A stretch of 64,000 nt of DNA from Enterovirga aerilata (GCF_013044135.1 NZ_JABEPP010000003.1:186001-250000), one strand, 5' to 3'; positions 35,925 through 45,840 are shown, counted from the first letter of the stretch. Translations and numbers: made by a program. The notes: generated from the sequence alone by a model not told the origin.

Positions 35925-36348
35925 CACGCGGCCCGATGAAAGGGTGCCGGAAACCGATGAGAAGCGGGCCCTCGCGGCGCGCGCGTGCCATGCCTCGGCA
36001 TGACCATCCTCCCTGGTGCCCGCTCTGCGGCGGATCGGTCCAAAGCTGGCACGTCGGCGGCGCCGGCGCAACAAAGATCTGACCTTTAAGATCGGATGTT
36101 CGCCGGGCGGCATCGGGCGATGTGCAGGCCGCCCCGGCTCGACTTCCTGTTGTGGTCGGCGAGGCCCCCGGCTAGCCTGCTCGCGCAACAAGGAGGGACG
36201 AGCACAGGCAGCGCCTCCCGAAAGCCCGCCTGCCGGCGCCGTCCGGCCCCCGGCCGATGCCGAGGAGGCTGGCGCGAGCCTTGCGACACGGGCGCCGCTT
36301 GGAGGCGGCGATCGGTGCCGACCGCCACAAACGAGCGGAGGGGTTCGC

Positions 36349-38136
36349 ATGACCGAGCACGAGCTTCGAGATCTGATCGCCGAGGTGGCCGAGGGCCGGC
36401 TGTCCAGGCGCGGTTTCGTGCGGCGGATGCTGGCGCTCGGGCTGACCGCCCCCATGGCTGGGATGATGCTGGCCCATTCCGGCGTCGCCTTCGCGGATGC
36501 CACACTGCCCTACAAGCCGACCAAGGCCGGCGGCGGCGGCCTTCTCAAGGTGCTGCTCTGGCAGGCGCCCACCCTGCTCAACCCGCATTTCGCGAGCGGC
36601 ACAAAGGATCAGATCGCCTCGCGCATCTTCTTCGAGCCGCTCGCCGGCTGGGACAAGGAGGGCAACCTCATCCCGCAACTGGCCGCGGAGGTGCCGAGCC
36701 GGGAGAACGGCGGCCTCTCGGCCGACGGCCGGGAGGTGACCTGGAAGCTGAAGCGGAACGTGAAGTGGCATGACGGCAAGCCCTTCACGGCCGACGACGT
36801 CGTCTTCACCGCCGAATACGCCGCCGACCCTGCCACGGCCGCCTTCACGACGGGTGCGTACACCAACATCAAGGTCGAGAAGATCGACGACCATACGGTC
36901 AAGATCACCTTCAGGGAGCCCACCCCGTTCTGGGCCGACCCCTTCGTGGGCGTCACCGGCCAGATCCTGCCGAAGCACCATTTCGGCGAGTACAAGGGGG
37001 CGAAGTCGCGCGAGGCGCCGGCCAACCTCAAGCCCGTCGGCACCGGGCCGTACAAGTTCGTCGACTTCAAGCCGGGCGACGTCCTGACCGGCGAGCGCAA
37101 CCCGGATTACCACGTCCCGAACCAGCCCTTCTTCGACCGGCTCGAGGTGAAGGGCGGCGGCGACGCCGTCTCCGCCGCGCGCGCGGTGCTGCAGACCGGC
37201 GAGTACGATTATGCCTGGAACCTGCAGGTCGAGGACGACGTCCTCAAGCGCATGGAGACGGGCGGCCGCGGCCGGGTCAGCACGGTGGTTTCGGGCGACA
37301 TCGAGTTCATCATCCTGAACACGACCGACCCCTGGACGGAGGTCGACGGGGAGCGCTCCAGCGTCAAGACGAAGCATCCGACGCTGTCGGACCCGAAGGT
37401 GCGCGAGGCGATCAACCTGCTGATCGACCGCGACTCGATCCAGAAGTTCATCTACGGGCGCGGCGGCACGGCCACGGCGAGCTTCGTGAACCAGCCGCCG
37501 CGGTTCAAGTCGCAGAAGCTGAAATACGAGTTCAGCATCGAGAAGGCGAACAAGATCCTCGACGACGCCGGTTACAAGCGCGGCTCGGACGGCATCCGCG
37601 AGAAGGACGGCAAGAAGCTCAAATACGTCTTCCAGACCTCGATCAACGCGCCGCGCCAGAAGACGCAGGCCATCATCAAGCAGGCCTGCCAGAGAGCGGG
37701 CATCGACCTCGAGTTGAAGTCGGTCACCGCGTCGGTGTTCTTCTCCTCCGACGTCGCCAATCCGGATACCTACACGAAGCTCTACTGCGACATGGAGATG
37801 TACACGACGACCCAGCCGCAGCCCGACCCCGAGCGCTTCCTCAACCAGTTCGTCTCCTGGGAGATCGCCAACAAGGAGAACAAGTGGCTCGGCCGCAACG
37901 TGTCCCGTTACTCGGACCCTGCGGCGGACGAAGCCTACCGGGCTGCCCAGAAGGAGCTCGATCCGGTCAAGCGGGCAGCCCTGCTGATCAAGGTCAACGA
38001 GATATTCTGCGAGGCCCACGTGATCCTGCCGCTCCTGTCGCGGACGCGCGTCGCGGCCGGCGCGAGCAATCTCATGTTCGACCACTCGGGCTGGGACGTG
38101 GATACCTGGAACATCGCCGCCTGGTACCGCACCTGA
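36349..38136 (+). CDS. Oligopeptide/dipeptide ABC transporter substrate-binding protein
   Basis: A 595-residue family-5 binding protein. The N-terminus has a Tat-like signal (SRRGFVRRMLALGL, residues 19-32; cleavage near AFADA, about 50). LLKVLLWQAPTLLNPHFASGTKD opens the mature domain; TWKLKRNVKWHDGKPFTADDVVFT is the hallmark of DppA/OppA-like proteins. GAG-rich ribosome site GGAGGGG lies 7 bp upstream. It is the first gene of a five-gene importer (binding protein, two permeases, fused ATPase). Substrate is not determinable; peptides, opines and nickel chelates are known for the family. Confidence 0.93.
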   Translation: MTEHELRDLIAEVAEGRLSRRGFVRRMLALGLTAPMAGMMLAHSGVAFADATLPYKPTKAGGGGLLKVLLWQAPTLLNPHFASGTKDQIASRIFFEPLAGWDKEGNLIPQLAAEVPSRENGGLSADGREVTWKLKRNVKWHDGKPFTADDVVFTAEYAADPATAAFTTGAYTNIKVEKIDDHTVKITFREPTPFWADPFVGVTGQILPKHHFGEYKGAKSREAPANLKPVGTGPYKFVDFKPGDVLTGERNPDYHVPNQPFFDRLEVKGGGDAVSAARAVLQTGEYDYAWNLQVEDDVLKRMETGGRGRVSTVVSGDIEFIILNTTDPWTEVDGERSSVKTKHPTLSDPKVREAINLLIDRDSIQKFIYGRGGTATASFVNQPPRFKSQKLKYEFSIEKANKILDDAGYKRGSDGIREKDGKKLKYVFQTSINAPRQKTQAIIKQACQRAGIDLELKSVTASVFFSSDVANPDTYTKLYCDMEMYTTTQPQPDPERFLNQFVSWEIANKENKWLGRNVSRYSDPAADEAYRAAQKELDPVKRAALLIKVNEIFCEAHVILPLLSRTRVAAGASNLMFDHSGWDVDTWNIAAWYRT

Positions 38137-38211
38137 TGGCTGGCACCGCGCGTTCGATGGCCGCGCGGTGCCGGGCCAGTCCGAAGCCGATTCTCTGACG
38201 AGCACGGGCTG

Positions 38212-39171
38212 ATGGCGACCTATCTGCTGCGCCGTTTCCTCATCGCGATCCCGAGCCTTCTCGGCATCAGCCTGGTGCTGTTCACCGTGCTGGCCCTGGC
38301 GCCGGGCGATCCCTTCGAGGAACTCGCCACCAACCCCAACGTGCCGCCCGAGGTGCGCACCGCGCTCCGGGCCAAGTTCGGCATCGACGATCCCGTGATG
38401 GTGCGCTACCTGCGCTGGCTGGCCGCGATGGCGCAGGGCGACTGGGGGTTCTCCTTCGCCAGCCGAATCGACGTGGACCAGCTGATCCTGCAGCGCGTGC
38501 CCGTCACGCTCTTCGTCATCGGCTCGTCGCAGATCCTGGCGCTCGCGATCGCCCTGCCCATCGGCATCTACGCGGCGATGCGGCCCTATTCCGTCTTCGA
38601 CCAGATCGCGAACACGCTCGCCTTCGTCGGCTTCTCGCTCCCGACCTTCTTCACCGGCCTCCTCTTCATCCTGCTGTTCTCCATCCAGCTCGATTGGCTG
38701 CCCTTCGTCTACCGGTCGGACATCTCGGCCGAGGGCTGGCGCTGGTACTGGGAGCATCTGCGCCAGGCCATCATGCCGATCATGGTGCTCGGCTTCTTCC
38801 AGGCCGCCTCCTACACGCGCTATGTCCGCTCCTCCGTCCTCGACGTCGCGCGGCTCGACTACGTGACGACGGCCCGCGCCAAGGGCCTCGACGAGAGGAC
38901 GGTGACTCTCCGCCACGTCTCGCGCAACGCGCTCATCCCGGTCGTGACGCTCGTCGCCCTGCAGATGCCGGCGGTATTCGGCGGAGCGATCGTGACCGAG
39001 CAGATCTTCCGCGTTCCCGGGATCGGCTCCCTCCTTATCAGCGCGATGCTGGCCAACGACACGCCCGTCATCATGGCAGTCACCTTCGTGTTCGCCTGCC
39101 TCGTCGTCCTGTTCAATCTCATCGCGGACCTGCTGTATGGCTGGCTCGACCCTCGCATCTCGTTCGGCTGA
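38212..39171 (+). CDS. Oligopeptide ABC transporter permease (DppB-type)
   Basis: A 319-residue permease. YLLRRFLIAIPSLLGISLVLF (residues 3-23) is the canonical first helix, DPFEELATNPNVPPEV and FGIDDPVMVRYLRWLAAMAQGDWGFSF are periplasmic-loop hallmarks, and the coupling helix RAKGLDERTVTLRHVSRNALIPVV is near 223-246. Six hydrophobic segments. Its last 35 bp overlap the DppC-type gene in another frame, an arrangement that couples translation of the two permeases. Confidence 0.94.
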   Translation: MATYLLRRFLIAIPSLLGISLVLFTVLALAPGDPFEELATNPNVPPEVRTALRAKFGIDDPVMVRYLRWLAAMAQGDWGFSFASRIDVDQLILQRVPVTLFVIGSSQILALAIALPIGIYAAMRPYSVFDQIANTLAFVGFSLPTFFTGLLFILLFSIQLDWLPFVYRSDISAEGWRWYWEHLRQAIMPIMVLGFFQAASYTRYVRSSVLDVARLDYVTTARAKGLDERTVTLRHVSRNALIPVVTLVALQMPAVFGGAIVTEQIFRVPGIGSLLISAMLANDTPVIMAVTFVFACLVVLFNLIADLLYGWLDPRISFG

Positions 39172-40087
39172 GCCGGCGCTCGCCGCCGAGCCGTCGACCG
39201 CCGTCGACCCTGCCGTCCCGCCCGGGCGGGAGACGTGGCGGCGCTTCCGCCGGCACAGGCTCGCCATGGCGAGCACGGGTGTCCTCGCCATCCTGGTTGC
39301 CGGCGTCCTGGTCGGTCCCCTTCTCTGGCCGGTTCCCATCGACGAGATCGATTTCTCGGCGCGGCTCGCGACCCCGTCCGCGGACCATCCCTTCGGCACG
39401 GACGATCTCGGGCAGGATCTGCTGGCCCGCATGATGTATGGCGGGCGGATATCGCTCGCGGTCGGCTTCGCCGCCATGCTCGTGGCGACGGTGGTCGGGA
39501 CCGTGATCGGGGCGATCGCCGGCATGTCGCGGCGCTATCTCGACCCGGTCCTCATGTGGGTGACGGACCTGTTCCTCTCCCTGCCGCAGCTGCCGCTCCT
39601 TCTTCTCGTCATCTATCTTTTCCGCGACGAGCTGAAGGCGGTCTTCGGGGTCGAGGGGGGCGTCTTCATCATGATCGTCGTGGTGATCGGCGGCCTGCGC
39701 TGGATGCCGGTCGCGCGCCTCGTCCGCGCCCAGTTCCTGTCTCTGCGCGAGAAGGAGTTCGTCGAGGCGGTGCGTGCGATGGGCGCGTCCAGGTGGCGCC
39801 TCGTCGTGCGCCACATCCTGCCCAACGCGATCGGCCCGGTCATCGTCGCCGGCACGATCGAGGTCTCTGCCGCCATCATCGCGGAATCGACGCTGTCCTT
39901 CCTGGGGCTCGGGTTTCCGCCCGATATCCCGACCTGGGGCCGCCTCCTCTTCGACGCCAAGGACCATCTCGACGTCGCGCCGCACTGGGCGCTGTTCCCG
40001 GGGGCGGCGATCTTCCTGACCGTGCTGTCCATCAACTTCATCGGTGACGGCCTGCGCGATGCCTTCGACCCGCGCCGGGTCATGTGA
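39137..40087 (+). CDS. Oligopeptide ABC transporter permease (DppC-type)
   Basis: A 316-residue permease. The N-terminus (about 35 residues, alanine-rich) precedes [22 protein letters not shown]; then [28 protein letters not shown] is the family signature and [23 protein letters not shown] the coupling helix. A proper ATG at 39137 lies inside the end of dppB; the next gene follows immediately after its stop. It pairs with the DppB-type subunit in the membrane. Confidence 0.94.
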   Translation: MAGSTLASRSAEPALAAEPSTAVDPAVPPGRETWRRFRRHRLAMASTGVLAILVAGVLVGPLLWPVPIDEIDFSARLATPSADHPFGTDDLGQDLLARMMYGGRISLAVGFAAMLVATVVGTVIGAIAGMSRRYLDPVLMWVTDLFLSLPQLPLLLLVIYLFRDELKAVFGVEGGVFIMIVVVIGGLRWMPVARLVRAQFLSLREKEFVEAVRAMGASRWRLVVRHILPNAIGPVIVAGTIEVSAAIIAESTLSFLGLGFPPDIPTWGRLLFDAKDHLDVAPHWALFPGAAIFLTVLSINFIGDGLRDAFDPRRVM

Positions 40088-40095
40088 CAGGGGCC

Positions 40096-41943
40096 ATGAC
40101 GACACATCCCGTCCTGTCCGTCGACAAGCTCTCTACCGCGTTCCGCGTCGAGAGACGGTGGCGCGAGGTCGTGCGCAGCGTCTCCTTCACGATCGGCCCG
40201 AAGGAGACGGTGGCGCTGGTCGGCGAGTCAGGCTCGGGCAAGAGCGTCACGGCGCTCTCGCTCATGCGGCTTACCCCGCGCGATTCGAGCCGCATCACCG
40301 GCAGCGTGATCCTCGGCGGCCGCGATCTCCTCCAGCTCCCGGACGCCGCGATGCGCCAGGTGCGCGGCGACGAGATCGCGATGATCTTCCAGGAGCCGAT
40401 GACGAGCCTGAACCCGGTTCTCACCATCGGCTTCCAGATCGCGGAGGCGCTTATCCTGCATCGCGGCATGTCGCGCGCCGAGGCCGAAGCCGAGACGGTC
40501 CGCCTCCTCGACAAGGTCCGGATTCCGGCCGCGACGTCGCGGATCCACGATTATCCGCACCGCTTCTCGGGCGGCATGCGCCAGCGCGTCATGATCGCCA
40601 TGGCGCTCGCCTGCCGGCCGAAGCTGCTCATCGCCGACGAGCCGACGACCGCCCTCGACGTGACCATCCAGGCCCAGATCCTGGAACTGATCAAGCTGCT
40701 CCAGGAAGAGGAAGGCATGTCCGTCCTCTTCATCACGCACGACATGGGTGTCGTGGCCGAAATCGCGGACCGGACGGTCGTCATGTATGGCGGCGAGGCG
40801 GTCGAGACAGGCACGACGGCGGACATCTTCGCGCGGCCCGCCCATCCCTATACCCGCATGCTCCTCTCGGCCGTGCCGCGGCTCGGATCCATGGCCGGGC
40901 ATCCCCATCCGGTGCCGTTCCCGAAGATCGACCGCACCACCGGCCTGCCGGCGCCGCCGGAGGAGATACCGGACACCGTCGCCCGCGCCGAACGCCCGGT
41001 GCTCGAGGTGCAGGACCTCACCACCCGGTTCGAAATCCGCGGCGGCCTTCTGGGCCGGGCGCGCGGGCGGGTTCACGCGGTCGAGAAGGTCTCCTTCGAC
41101 CTCCGCCAGGGCGAGACGCTCGCGCTCGTGGGCGAATCCGGCTGCGGCAAGTCCACGACAGGCCGCTCCGTGATGCGGCTCATCGAGCCGCTATCGGGCT
41201 CCGTGCTCCTCGACGGGGAGGACATCATGGCGCTCGGGGAACGCGAACTGCGCGAGCGGCGCCGGAAGATGCAGATGATCTTCCAGGATCCGTTCGCGAG
41301 CCTCGACCCGCGCATGACGGTCGGCGCCGCCATCGCCGAGCCGCTCGTCATCAACAGGCTCGCGAGCCGTGCGGAGGCGCGCGAAAAGACTGCGGAGCTG
41401 CTCCGTCGCGTCGGGCTCTCGCCCGACATGGCGGGCCGCTTCCCGCACGAATTCTCCGGTGGGCAGCGGCAGCGCATCTGCATCGCGCGCGCGCTCGCAG
41501 TCCGGCCGCGGCTGATCGTGGCGGACGAGTCGGTCTCCGCGCTCGACGTCTCGGTGAAGGCGCAGGTCGTCAACCTGATGCTCGAGCTCCAGGCGGGGAT
41601 GAAGCTCGCCTATCTCTTCATCTCGCACGACATGGCCGTCGTCGAACGGGTCAGCCATCGGGTCGCCGTCATGTATCTCGGCGAGATCGTCGAGATCGGG
41701 CCGCGCGCGGAGATCTTCGGCAACCCGCAGCATTCCTACACGCGGCGCCTGCTGGAGGCGGTGCCCGTTCCGGACCCGGCGAGACGGCGCGAAAAGCACC
41801 GCCTGTCCAACGAGGAGCTGAAGAGCCCGATCCGGCCGCTCGACTACGTGCCGCCCGAGCGGCTCTATCGCGAGGTCTCGCCAGGGCACATGGTCCAGGT
41901 TTCGGACAGCGCGCCTCCGCTTCCCGTGGTGGCGGCGGCCTGA
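40096..41943 (+). CDS. Oligopeptide ABC transporter ATP-binding protein, DppD-DppF fusion
   Basis: A 615-residue protein carrying two ABC domains. The first has Walker A GESGSGKS (about 41-48), signature FSGGMRQRV (about 157-165) and Walker [13 protein letters not shown]; the second has GESGCGKST (about 345-353), signature FSGGQRQRI and [12 protein letters not shown], where DES replaces the usual DEP. An oligopeptide-ABC C-terminal segment ([20 protein letters not shown]) closes it. I start at ATG 40096, which has AGGGG just upstream, rather than the GTG overlapping the dppC stop. The fusion fixes the stoichiometry of the heterodimeric motor. Confidence 0.93.
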   Translation: MTTHPVLSVDKLSTAFRVERRWREVVRSVSFTIGPKETVALVGESGSGKSVTALSLMRLTPRDSSRITGSVILGGRDLLQLPDAAMRQVRGDEIAMIFQEPMTSLNPVLTIGFQIAEALILHRGMSRAEAEAETVRLLDKVRIPAATSRIHDYPHRFSGGMRQRVMIAMALACRPKLLIADEPTTALDVTIQAQILELIKLLQEEEGMSVLFITHDMGVVAEIADRTVVMYGGEAVETGTTADIFARPAHPYTRMLLSAVPRLGSMAGHPHPVPFPKIDRTTGLPAPPEEIPDTVARAERPVLEVQDLTTRFEIRGGLLGRARGRVHAVEKVSFDLRQGETLALVGESGCGKSTTGRSVMRLIEPLSGSVLLDGEDIMALGERELRERRRKMQMIFQDPFASLDPRMTVGAAIAEPLVINRLASRAEAREKTAELLRRVGLSPDMAGRFPHEFSGGQRQRICIARALAVRPRLIVADESVSALDVSVKAQVVNLMLELQAGMKLAYLFISHDMAVVERVSHRVAVMYLGEIVEIGPRAEIFGNPQHSYTRRLLEAVPVPDPARRREKHRLSNEELKSPIRPLDYVPPERLYREVSPGHMVQVSDSAPPLPVVAAA

Positions 41944-42038
41944 GCTGCGCCGGCGGAGCAGACCGGTTATCCGTGCTGGACGGTGCGGGACGCGGTTATC
42001 GGCAGGTTCCGCCGAAGAGCCGGGCAGGACACGAAGCG

Positions 42039-42935
42039 ATGACACACGGCGATCTTGCCGAGCCCGAGGCCAGGCTCAGGCGACGGACATTCGACATCGG
42101 CGATGCGGAGGGCGGCCGCCTCTCGGCGATCGAGTTCGGCCCGGCCGAGGGGTCGCTGGACCTGATCTTTCTCCACGCCAACGGCTTCAATGGCCGCACC
42201 TACCGGACGATCCTGGAGCCGCTTGCGTCCGAGCGGCGCATCCTGGCCGTCGACCAGCGCGGTCATGGCCGGACCACGCTGCCGGCGGAGCCTCGCTCCG
42301 GGCGCCGGAGCTGGGACGATCTTGCGGCCGATCTCGTCGCGATACTCGACCGCCTTGATGGCCCGCCCGTCACGCTCGCGGGCCATTCGATGGGCGGCAC
42401 GGCGTCGGTTCTCGCGGCCGTGCAGAGGCCCGACCGGGTGCGCCGGCTTGTCCTGTTCGACCCTGTGATCCTGCCGTGGCCGGTGACGATGGCGCTCCGG
42501 TTCGGCATTCCGGCCCGGCGCTTCAAGGACCTTCGCTCGCTTGCCGAGGGCGCGCTGCGCCGCAAGGCGTCGTTTCCGTCCCGCGAGGCGGCGCTCGCTG
42601 CGTATACGGGACGCGGCGCCTTCCGGACATGGCGGCCCGAGCAGCTCGCCGACTATGTCGCGGACGGGTTCAGGGTCGCTCCGGCGGGCGGGGTCGAGCT
42701 CGCCTGCGCGCCGGCCTGGGAAGCCTCGAACTTCCTGAGCCATGCGCACGACGTCTGGGGCGCGCTGCGAAAGCTCCGGTGCCCCGTCCGCATCATCAGG
42801 GCCGAGAAGGGCAGCACCTGCGCCGTCACGCGGCCGCTCGCGTCCGGGATGATGGTCGAGACCGTCCCGGGCACGACACATTTCCTGCCGATGGAGCGCC
42901 CGGAGCGCGTCCGCGCTGCGCTGCTGGGTCAGTGA
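42039..42935 (+). CDS. Alpha/beta-fold hydrolase
   Basis: A 298-residue hydrolase. [14 protein letters not shown] forms the oxyanion-hole region, VDQRGHGRT follows, and the nucleophile elbow is AGHSMGG with Ser at 117; the catalytic His is probably H281 in [12 protein letters not shown]. The Asp is likely in the [10 protein letters not shown] region or shortly after, not certain. Substrate unknown; in this position, directly after the peptide importer and with only 95 bp between, it might hydrolyse an imported ester or peptide-like compound. Its last 7 bp overlap the end of the convergent thioesterase gene. Confidence 0.88.
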   Translation: MTHGDLAEPEARLRRRTFDIGDAEGGRLSAIEFGPAEGSLDLIFLHANGFNGRTYRTILEPLASERRILAVDQRGHGRTTLPAEPRSGRRSWDDLAADLVAILDRLDGPPVTLAGHSMGGTASVLAAVQRPDRVRRLVLFDPVILPWPVTMALRFGIPARRFKDLRSLAEGALRRKASFPSREAALAAYTGRGAFRTWRPEQLADYVADGFRVAPAGGVELACAPAWEASNFLSHAHDVWGALRKLRCPVRIIRAEKGSTCAVTRPLASGMMVETVPGTTHFLPMERPERVRAALLGQ

Positions 42936-43381
42936 GGTGAGGGCGGGGCGGCCGGCGTCTTCGGAGGCTCCCCGACCAGCGCGTAGGCGCTCGCGACGTG
43001 GGCGGACGGTGCGTCGTCACCCTCCGGCCGCAGGAACACTTCCCCGAAGGCCATGGTGCGGCCGAGGCGGAGGATGCGCCCCTCCGCGATCACGTCCCTG
43101 CCGGCGATCGCGCGCATGAAGTTCGTGCTCTGGTTCACGGTCGTCATCGGCTTGAAACCGCCGAGCGCGCTCGAGATCACGAAGACCATCGCGGTATCCG
43201 CCAGCGCCATCAGTGCCTGACCGCAGACGGTTCCGCCCACCCGCGCGAGCCGCGGGTCGAAAGGCATGCGCAGCGTCGCCGCCCCGAGTTCGACGCGCTC
43301 GACCGTGAGCCGCAGGTCGCGCACCCAGGGCGCGAAGAGCTCATCGAGCATGGCATTGGCTTGAGGGACCGTGAGGGTCAT
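42929..43381 (-). CDS. PaaI-like hotdog-fold thioesterase
   Basis: A 150-residue hotdog protein. MPFDPRLARVGGTVCGQALMALADTAMVFVISS corresponds to the long helix with the GG...G..L.ALADTA block, and TTVNQSTNFMRAIAGRDVIAEGRILRLGRTMAFGEV is the second half, with the NxSTNFMR and catalytic-type Asp in ALAD. Likely hydrolyses a CoA thioester. It is convergent with the hydrolase gene, overlapping its 3' end by 7 bp, and stands alone on its strand ahead of the serine protease gene. Confidence 0.85.
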   Translation of the reverse strand: MTLTVPQANAMLDELFAPWVRDLRLTVERVELGAATLRMPFDPRLARVGGTVCGQALMALADTAMVFVISSALGGFKPMTTVNQSTNFMRAIAGRDVIAEGRILRLGRTMAFGEVFLRPEGDDAPSAHVASAYALVGEPPKTPAAPPSPH

Positions 43382-43439
43382 CGGCGCTCCTGGAGACAGC
43401 AGGTCGCAGTAGCGCGCCGCGCCGGGTGCGGAAACCCGG

Positions 43440-44174
43440 CTACCAGGCGGCCGGGTTGGCCGGCGCGATGATCACGGTGTCGCCGCAGGGCGGCTCGCGG
43501 GTGATGACGGCGCTCGCCACGCCCCAGACACGCGTTCCGCCGCGGCCTTCGGCGATGACCGGTCCGCCGGAATCGCCCTGGCATACGAGGGCGCCGATCG
43601 CGCGCGCGATCGTAAGGCCGCTATTCGTGACCGCGATGGGCCGCAACTGGGCCGTCTTCAGGATGCCGGTCCCTTCGGCAGAGAGCCCTGCGCCGGCGAG
43701 GCGGAGGCGCAGCGGAATGCTCTCGGGCTCGCGCTCGACCGTGATGGGCCGGCGGCGGCTGACCGGGCGCTCGAGCTTCAGGACGGCGGTGTCGAGCGAC
43801 AGTTCGGACAGGCGGGTGACGTATTCGCGCGGGACTTCGTCGGCCAGCACGGCGTAGCGGGCGACGGCTGCAACCCGCAGCGGCGGTCGTACCGGGCGCG
43901 GCCCGTCGAAGAACACGACCGCGGCCGCAAGCGGGCTGCCCCGCACGCAGTGGGCGGCCGTCAGGACGAGGTCCGGCGCGATCAGCACGCCGGAGCAGCG
44001 GTTGAACCCGATCGCCTCGCCGCCATCCACCAGGGTGCCGACCGCAACCGTGGCGCGCGCGAGCGGATCCCTCGCCCGCGCGAATGCGCCTCCCTCGATC
44101 GCCCGCGCGTCCAGGTTCGCGAGCAGCATCGCGATCAGCGTGGCAAGAAGCGGAGCGCGGCGGAGGAGCGCCAT
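43440..44174 (-). CDS. Secreted trypsin-like serine protease
   Basis: A 244-residue S1-family protease. A signal segment (LLATLIAMLLANLDARA) ends near residue 25, so mature protein begins IEGGAFARARDP; the activation-type N-terminus I-EGG is consistent with trypsin-like folding. The catalytic triad is complete: His75 in LTAAHC, Asp128 in LDTAVLKLERP, Ser202 in CQGDSGGP. Single Cys pairs (C60/C76) flank the His. I start at ATG 44174 with GAGG upstream; a GTG 11 codons earlier is possible. Periplasmic or exported. The upstream gap with mucR (266 bp) is shared by divergent promoters. Confidence 0.9.
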   Translation of the reverse strand: MALLRRAPLLATLIAMLLANLDARAIEGGAFARARDPLARATVAVGTLVDGGEAIGFNRCSGVLIAPDLVLTAAHCVRGSPLAAAVVFFDGPRPVRPPLRVAAVARYAVLADEVPREYVTRLSELSLDTAVLKLERPVSRRRPITVEREPESIPLRLRLAGAGLSAEGTGILKTAQLRPIAVTNSGLTIARAIGALVCQGDSGGPVIAEGRGGTRVWGVASAVITREPPCGDTVIIAPANPAAW

Positions 44175-44329
44175 CCTCGTTTCCCCGGTGGTGAAGACGA
44201 GGCTCACTTAGGAACGGCCGCACGGGCCGCAAGCGTCGGGACGGCGTACCGGCGCTGCGGTCCTCATCCGGCCGTCGCCGCTCTCGAGTGCCCGGCGCGC
44301 GGAATTGGCGGGTGTCTTCTCCTTGGAAC

Positions 44330-44440
44330 CGCAATAAGGAAACGCGCTCGCAAGCATAAAGCGGAAAGCGGCTCTTATTCGCTTGACGTATTTACTCGCG
44401 CGGATCACATGCGCTCCAAGCGTGTCGGCAGGAGGCCAGT
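44330..44440 (+). promoter_or_regulatory. AT-rich leader and promoter region of the MucR-like gene
   Basis: The region from about 44330 to 44400 is clearly AT-richer than its surroundings, as expected for sites recognised by H-NS-like Ros/MucR proteins that autoregulate. A TTGACG (44383-44388) may be a -35 box; the spacing to a -10 is not clear. A strong ribosome site AGGAGG lies directly before the ATG at 44441. Confidence 0.45.
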
Positions 44441-44896
44441 ATGAACGAGCAAGAACAAACCATTTCCCCTGAGTACACCGAGCTTACGGCCGATATCGTC
44501 GCGGCTTTCGTGGCGAATAACGCGGTCACCATCGCGGATTTGCCGAAGCTCATCGCATCCGTGCATGGCGCACTTACCGACCTCGGCACGCGCCGGCCAG
44601 AAGCTCCTGCCGAGAAGCCGGTTCCCCCCGTCTCGATCAAGAAATCGATCACGCCCGATTACCTGATCAGCCTTGAGGACGGACGGCAGTACAAGTCGCT
44701 GAAGCGCCATCTTGCCGGGCGCGGGCTTACGCCGGAGCAGTACCGGCGGAAATGGGGCCTTCCCCCAGACTATCCGATGGTCGCCCCCAGCTACGCCAAG
44801 CAGCGGTCGGAACTCGCCAAGGCGCTCGGTCTCGGCCGTCCACGCGCCAAGCCTGCCCCCGCGCAGAAGCGGGGCGGCCGCCGCAAAGCCGCCTGA
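44441..44896 (+). CDS. mucR: MucR/Ros family transcriptional regulator lacking a canonical zinc ligand
   Basis: A 151-residue regulator. The N-terminus (YTELTADIVAAFVANNAVT IADLPKLI) is the oligomerisation region, and the zinc-finger region reads SLEDGRQYKSLKRHLAGRGLTPEQYRRKWGLP. In typical Ros/MucR proteins the first residue here is Cys (CLEDG...); in this protein it is Ser (about residue 77), while Asp80 and His90 remain. Zinc-free members have been described in Mesorhizobium, so function may be kept. The C-terminus is a basic Ala/Pro/Lys-rich tail. MucR acts like a nucleoid-associated repressor in this order. Confidence 0.92.
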   Translation: MNEQEQTISPEYTELTADIVAAFVANNAVTIADLPKLIASVHGALTDLGTRRPEAPAEKPVPPVSIKKSITPDYLISLEDGRQYKSLKRHLAGRGLTPEQYRRKWGLPPDYPMVAPSYAKQRSELAKALGLGRPRAKPAPAQKRGGRRKAA

Positions 44897-44938
44897 CAGC
44901 GCAGGGTCCCGGCCGCGCGTCTTAGCGTCGGAGGGTGC

Positions 44939-45754
44939 TTATTCCTCCGGGCGCTCCAGCGAGGCGATATGCCGCTCGACCGAGGCCTGGACCCGCTGCT
45001 TCCCGTCCTGCGGGATTACGGCGTGCCAGAATGCTCCGTACACCGCATCGAACGGATAGGGGGCGATCCGGTCGCGGATGGCCAGAACTGCGGCGGCTCC
45101 GAGCGGGATGAAGTTCGGATAGCTCCGCATGAAGCCGACATGCTTCCGGTCGGCTACAACCTGGAGGATGTCTCCCGAAAGCAGCGCGCCGCGGCCCCCC
45201 GCACTATCGGCCCAGTGGAGCACCGTTCCGCCGGCATAGTGGCCGCCGGCGCGAACGAGAGTGAGGCCGGAGCCTATCGCCTTTGCCTCGCCGTCCCAGA
45301 AGTCGAGGCATGGATCCGGTCGCATCACCCACTGCCGATCGGCGGCGTGCAGGTGCACCGGAATGCCCCCGAAGGCGTGGCTCCACTCGACCATGGTTGT
45401 GTAGTAGTGGGGATGCGAGATCGCGAGCGCCGTGAGCCCGCCGATCCCCCGGATCAACTCCACCATCACGTCATCCACCAGGCTGATGCAGTCCCACAGC
45501 ACGTTCCCGTGCGGCGTGCGGACCAGCAGCGCACGCTGGCCGATCGCGAAATGCGGGCTCATGCCGATGCCGAGGATCCCGCAATCGTCCCGGAAGGTCG
45601 GCATGTGGCCGAGCCGGAGCCGGTCGAGCGTCGTCCAGCCCTGGCCGGAGAACGGCACGTATTGCCGTTCGTCCGTGCAGATCGGGCAGGCTGCCGGCGG
45701 GCTCCCGGACGGCGCATGCTGCGTTCCGCATGCCGTGCATATGAAGGCCGCCAT
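44939..45754 (-). CDS. Metallo-beta-lactamase-fold hydrolase with N-terminal rubredoxin-like zinc ribbon
   Basis: A 271-residue protein. The N-terminus contains CTAC and CPIC pairs (Cys at 6, 9, 23, 26), a zinc ribbon or rubredoxin-like knuckle. It continues to an MBL-like core with HPHYYT (about 114-119) in place of the standard HxHxDH motif, then H.HAADRQWV, GGHYAGGTVLHW and SGDILQVVADRKHVGFM. The first part of the metal site therefore lacks the Asp-His that bind the second metal, so it may be mononuclear or non-catalytic. I start at ATG 45754, which has GGAG seven bases upstream; further ATGs lie at 45766 and 45769. Substrate unknown. Confidence 0.82.
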   Translation of the reverse strand: MAAFICTACGTQHAPSGSPPAACPICTDERQYVPFSGQGWTTLDRLRLGHMPTFRDDCGILGIGMSPHFAIGQRALLVRTPHGNVLWDCISLVDDVMVELIRGIGGLTALAISHPHYYTTMVEWSHAFGGIPVHLHAADRQWVMRPDPCLDFWDGEAKAIGSGLTLVRAGGHYAGGTVLHWADSAGGRGALLSGDILQVVADRKHVGFMRSYPNFIPLGAAAVLAIRDRIAPYPFDAVYGAFWHAVIPQDGKQRVQASVERHIASLERPEE

Positions 45755-45823
45755 GTCTCGCTCCATCATGCGCGGCGTTGCGCTTCGGTAGGGTTAAGAC
45801 GACCTCACCAGAATGGGGGCGAG

Positions 45824-45840
45824 TTAACGAGGCGTTAACC
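45824..45840 (+). promoter_or_regulatory. CtrA-type binding site
   Basis: TTAA (45824-45827), seven bases, TTAACC (45835-45840): an exact match to the full CtrA consensus TTAA-N7-TTAACC. It lies 30 bp before the ATG of the 107-residue gene and about 70 bp from the MBL-fold gene's start on the other strand. Confidence 0.6.

Noticed and set aside
36172-39525. A very long open frame on the minus strand opposite the oligopeptide importer genes
   Set aside because: It lies antisense to well-supported genes; its translation is dominated by Arg, Ala, Asp, Glu and Gly without any domain, as expected for the mirror frame of GC-rich coding DNA. The same holds for the long antisense frames at 20101-22275, 52065-54857 and 2231-4141.
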